Assembly (NCBI RefSeq): GCF_023168325.1
Contig: NZ_AP025688.1
Span: 868,001-932,000 of the forward strand
Length of the DNA stretch: 64,000 nucleotides
Direction: 5' to 3'
From: Tsukamurella sp. PLM1
GTDB taxonomy: Bacteria; Actinomycetota; Actinomycetes; Mycobacteriales; Mycobacteriaceae
The notes beneath the pieces were generated by a model. The model saw only the letters and a program-made list of their open reading frames with translations, did no database searches and was not told where the DNA came from. Each line of letters opens with the position of its first letter. Position 1 is the stretch's first letter. Made by a program: the position numbers and the translations under genes. Below, in pieces: positions 62,483-64,000 of the stretch.

Positions 62483-62559
62483 TGGTGCCCCCAGTCGGAC
62501 TCGAACCGACACTTGGCGGATTTTAAGTCCGCTGCCTCTGCCAATTGGGCTATGGGGGC
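62483..62559 (-). tRNA. tRNA-Leu (TAA) with short variable arm
   Basis: Acceptor arms GCCCCCA and TGGGGGC pair fully, discriminator A, CCA encoded. Anticodon arm GCGGA-CTTAAAA-TCCGC gives anticodon TAA; T-arm GTCGG-TTCGAGT-CCGAC. The variable region is only five bases (CAAGT), unlike the long arm normal for bacterial tRNA-Leu. Its 3' half is the integration target of the relic island. Confidence 0.88.
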
Positions 62560-62692
62560 GCGGGCTGAAGCGTAACGCGGCCAGGCGTCGCCCGGGGGAG
62601 CCGGCTGTGGGCGGGGATGCGGCCTCTGGTGCGGGAGAGTTGGCTCTCGGTGGGGGAGGCGGCTACGCGTGGGGCGGCGCACCGTCGGACCT

Positions 62693-62735
62693 GTCAACGT
62701 GTGTTGACAGCGCGACGGTGTCAACGTAGATTGAC
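62693..62735 (+). promoter_or_regulatory. Twin operators GTCAAC/GTTGAC
   Basis: GTCAAC-gtgt-GTTGAC (62693-62708) and GTCAA-cgtaga-TTGAC (62720-62735), two 16-bp dyads of the same sequence 27 bp apart, ending 4 bp before the GTG of the HTH gene. They must overlap the promoter or leader, so they are likely the self-regulation sites of the HTH/ClpC2-like pair. Confidence 0.7.
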
Positions 62736-62739
62736 GGGT

Positions 62740-62946
62740 GTGAGCTCACCACCCACTCTCGTCGGATCGGCGGTATCGGAGGACCCTGCGGAGGGGCTCC
62801 GGGCCGTCGTCGCACTGCGGAAGCTGGCCGACCAACTCGAGGCCGTCCAGGTGGCCAACGCCCGGAACCTCGGCTGGTCCTGGCAGGACATCGCGGAACA
62901 CCTCGTGGTCAGTCGTCAAGCGGTGCACAAGAAGTACGGCAAGTAA
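62740..62946 (+). CDS. Small HTH protein paired with ClpC2-like gene
   Basis: 68 residues from GTG 62740. A helical N-terminus (EGLRAVVALRKLADQLEAVQ) and a homeodomain-like HTH: NLGWSWQDIAEHLVVSRQAV then HKKYGK. Two dyads lie directly before it, so it probably represses its own operon. It is followed after 18 bp by the Clp-N-domain protein; such HTH/ClpC2-like pairs occur in many actinobacteria. Confidence 0.78.
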   Translation: MSSPPTLVGSAVSEDPAEGLRAVVALRKLADQLEAVQVANARNLGWSWQDIAEHLVVSRQAVHKKYGK

Positions 62947-62964
62947 GCCGGGAACAGGACTGCT

Positions 62965-63504
62965 GTGTTCGAACGGTTCACCAAGAGCGCCCGCGTCGCG
63001 GTCGTGCTCGCTCAGGAGGAGGCGCGCGAGAACGGCGCCGACAGGATCACCCCCACCCATCTGCTGCTCGGGGTGCTCGGCACCGTCGACGGTCCGCTGC
63101 AGCATGAGCTGGCCGGCGTGGGCCTCACGCCGGATGTGGTGCGCGCGTCCGCCGCCGGCCGCGTGCTCACCGACAGCGACGCCGAAGCCCTGCGCGGCAT
63201 CGGCATCGACGTCGGGGCCGTCGCGGACGCGATCGAGAAGCGCTTCGGCTTCGACATCCTGCGGCCCATCCGCAAGAAGTTCCGCGCGGGACACATCCCC
63301 TTCGACCCCGCGTCGAAGAAGACGCTGCAGCTGGCCCTGCGGGAGGCCGCGCACCGCAAGGACCGGAACATCGACGGTGCCCACGTGCTCCTCGGGGTGC
63401 TGCGCGCCGATGACGCCGCATCCCTGGCGGCGGTGGAATCCGTCATCCCACGCGACGAGCTGCGGCAACGGCTCTACGCTCTGTTGGACAGGCCCGCGGC
63501 GTAA
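62965..63504 (+). CDS. ClpC2-like protein with Clp N-terminal repeats only
   Basis: 179 residues from GTG 62965, with two Clp_N repeats and no ATPase domain: FERFTKSARVAVVLAQEEAR with HLLLGVLG, and KKTLQLALREAAHRKDRNID with GAHVLLGVLR. This is the layout of mycobacterial ClpC2 (Rv2667), thought to bind ligands of the ClpC1 N-domain such as cyclomarin. Coupled to a small HTH gene, it may act as sensor or co-regulator. Confidence 0.85.
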   Translation: MFERFTKSARVAVVLAQEEARENGADRITPTHLLLGVLGTVDGPLQHELAGVGLTPDVVRASAAGRVLTDSDAEALRGIGIDVGAVADAIEKRFGFDILRPIRKKFRAGHIPFDPASKKTLQLALREAAHRKDRNIDGAHVLLGVLRADDAASLAAVESVIPRDELRQRLYALLDRPAA

Positions 63505-63631
63505 CCGTTTCTGCGCCGCCGTCCGGTCTTGGTTAAGCTGTTCGTAAAGAGCGTGCCGGAAGTGGGAACTCCCGGGTCTCCGCGTTCGTTGAATAGCTAG
63601 TAGGTGCACGACCTCAGGAAAGGACCCAACG

Positions 63632-64000
63632 GTGCGCGAGAGCAGCAACCCGATCTTCCGCGGGCTGTCCAAGGAGAACCGCCAGGCCGGCGCGCCTGCG
63701 GGCTTCCCACAGCAGCAGGGATACGGACAGCAGGGCTTCAACCAGGCGACCAACTTCGGTATGGGCGCTGCCGGCGCTGCGCAGGGCTTCAACCAGTTCC
63801 AGCAGTACCAGCAGCCGCCGCAGGCCCCGTACCAGCAGGGTGCGGGCACGCGGTCCATGACCATCGACGACGTGGTGACCAAGACCGCGTCCACCCTCGG
63901 CGTGCTGATCGTGTTCGCGATCGCCGCCTTCTTCCTCGCCGACTCGAATCCGGGGCTGGCTGCGCCGCTCGCGATCGTCGGCGCGATCGGCGGCCTGGTG
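63632..64000 (+). CDS. Bax inhibitor-1/YccA-family membrane protein (5' part)
   Basis: The first 123 codons from GTG 63632, cut by the window end. The N-terminus is VRESSNPIFRGLSKENRQAG, then a Gln/Gly/Tyr/Phe-rich low-complexity stretch, then MTIDDVVTKTASTLGVLIVF where the membrane part begins. The N-terminal pattern (SNPVFRxL) and MTxDDVV are typical of actinobacterial YccA-like proteins. GGAAAGGA gives the ribosome site. Confidence 0.85.
   Translation, partial: MRESSNPIFRGLSKENRQAGAPAGFPQQQGYGQQGFNQATNFGMGAAGAAQGFNQFQQYQQPPQAPYQQGAGTRSMTIDDVVTKTASTLGVLIVFAIAAFFLADSNPGLAAPLAIVGAIGGLV

Overview
The window is high-GC actinobacterial DNA (roughly 70% G+C, dense genes, many GTG starts and ATGA/GTGA overlaps). 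The gene order pth-rplY ... prs-glmU ... mfd-mazG-lpqU-like ... eno-ftsB-DUF501-ppx matches the mycobacterial pth-to-ppx neighbourhood. A mycobacterial-type nuoA-N operon preceded by an orphan receiver protein also points to the Mycobacteriales. Tsukamurella or a close relative is my best guess, but that is inference.

Layout. 1-5.1 kb: a probable small biosynthetic cluster (AfsA-type hotdog protein, UbiA-like prenyltransferase, cytochrome P450, two glycosyltransferases). 5.2-7.5 kb: a LysE-type exporter followed by an IS110-family element with a structured 5' leader (candidate bridge RNA) and a short remnant ORF. 7.5-14.0 kb: thioesterase/TetR pair, prfC, pth, rplY and small enzymes. 14.0-18.7 kb: a DyP peroxidase / encapsulin / Clp unfoldase / two-microprotein operon. 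18.8-25.7 kb: FUSC protein, NAD-formate dehydrogenase with a LysR regulator, ArsC, prs, glmU, tRNA-Gln and a pyrimidine-dimer glycosylase. 25.8-37.3 kb: small stress-type proteins (CsbD, DoxX-like, MerR), lpqU-like, mazG, mfd, two TetR genes, a secreted lipase. 37.4-52.4 kb: the complete nuoA-N operon on the minus strand. 52.5-60.5 kb: orphan receiver, 2OG-Fe oxygenase, eno-ftsB-DUF501-ppx, a guanidinium exporter under a guanidine-III riboswitch, MscS channel and two RibD-like reductases. 60.6-62.5 kb: a 1.9-kb relic island at tRNA-Leu with a truncated integrase and a DUF4062 gene. 62.7-64 kb: a small HTH protein plus ClpC2-like protein with twin operators, and the start of a Bax-inhibitor-1 family gene.

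Two signals run through the whole window. First, about 20 otherwise well-conserved genes, including nine of the fourteen nuo genes, carry a frameshift. Most are repaired by adding one G or C to a short G/C run. This pattern looks like base-calling error, so I annotate these genes across the shift and do not call them decayed. Second, the 9-mer GCACCGTCG (or its complement) occurs 47 times by my manual count, split evenly between strands, where base composition predicts about two. It is missing from the IS element, the tRNA-Leu island and eno.
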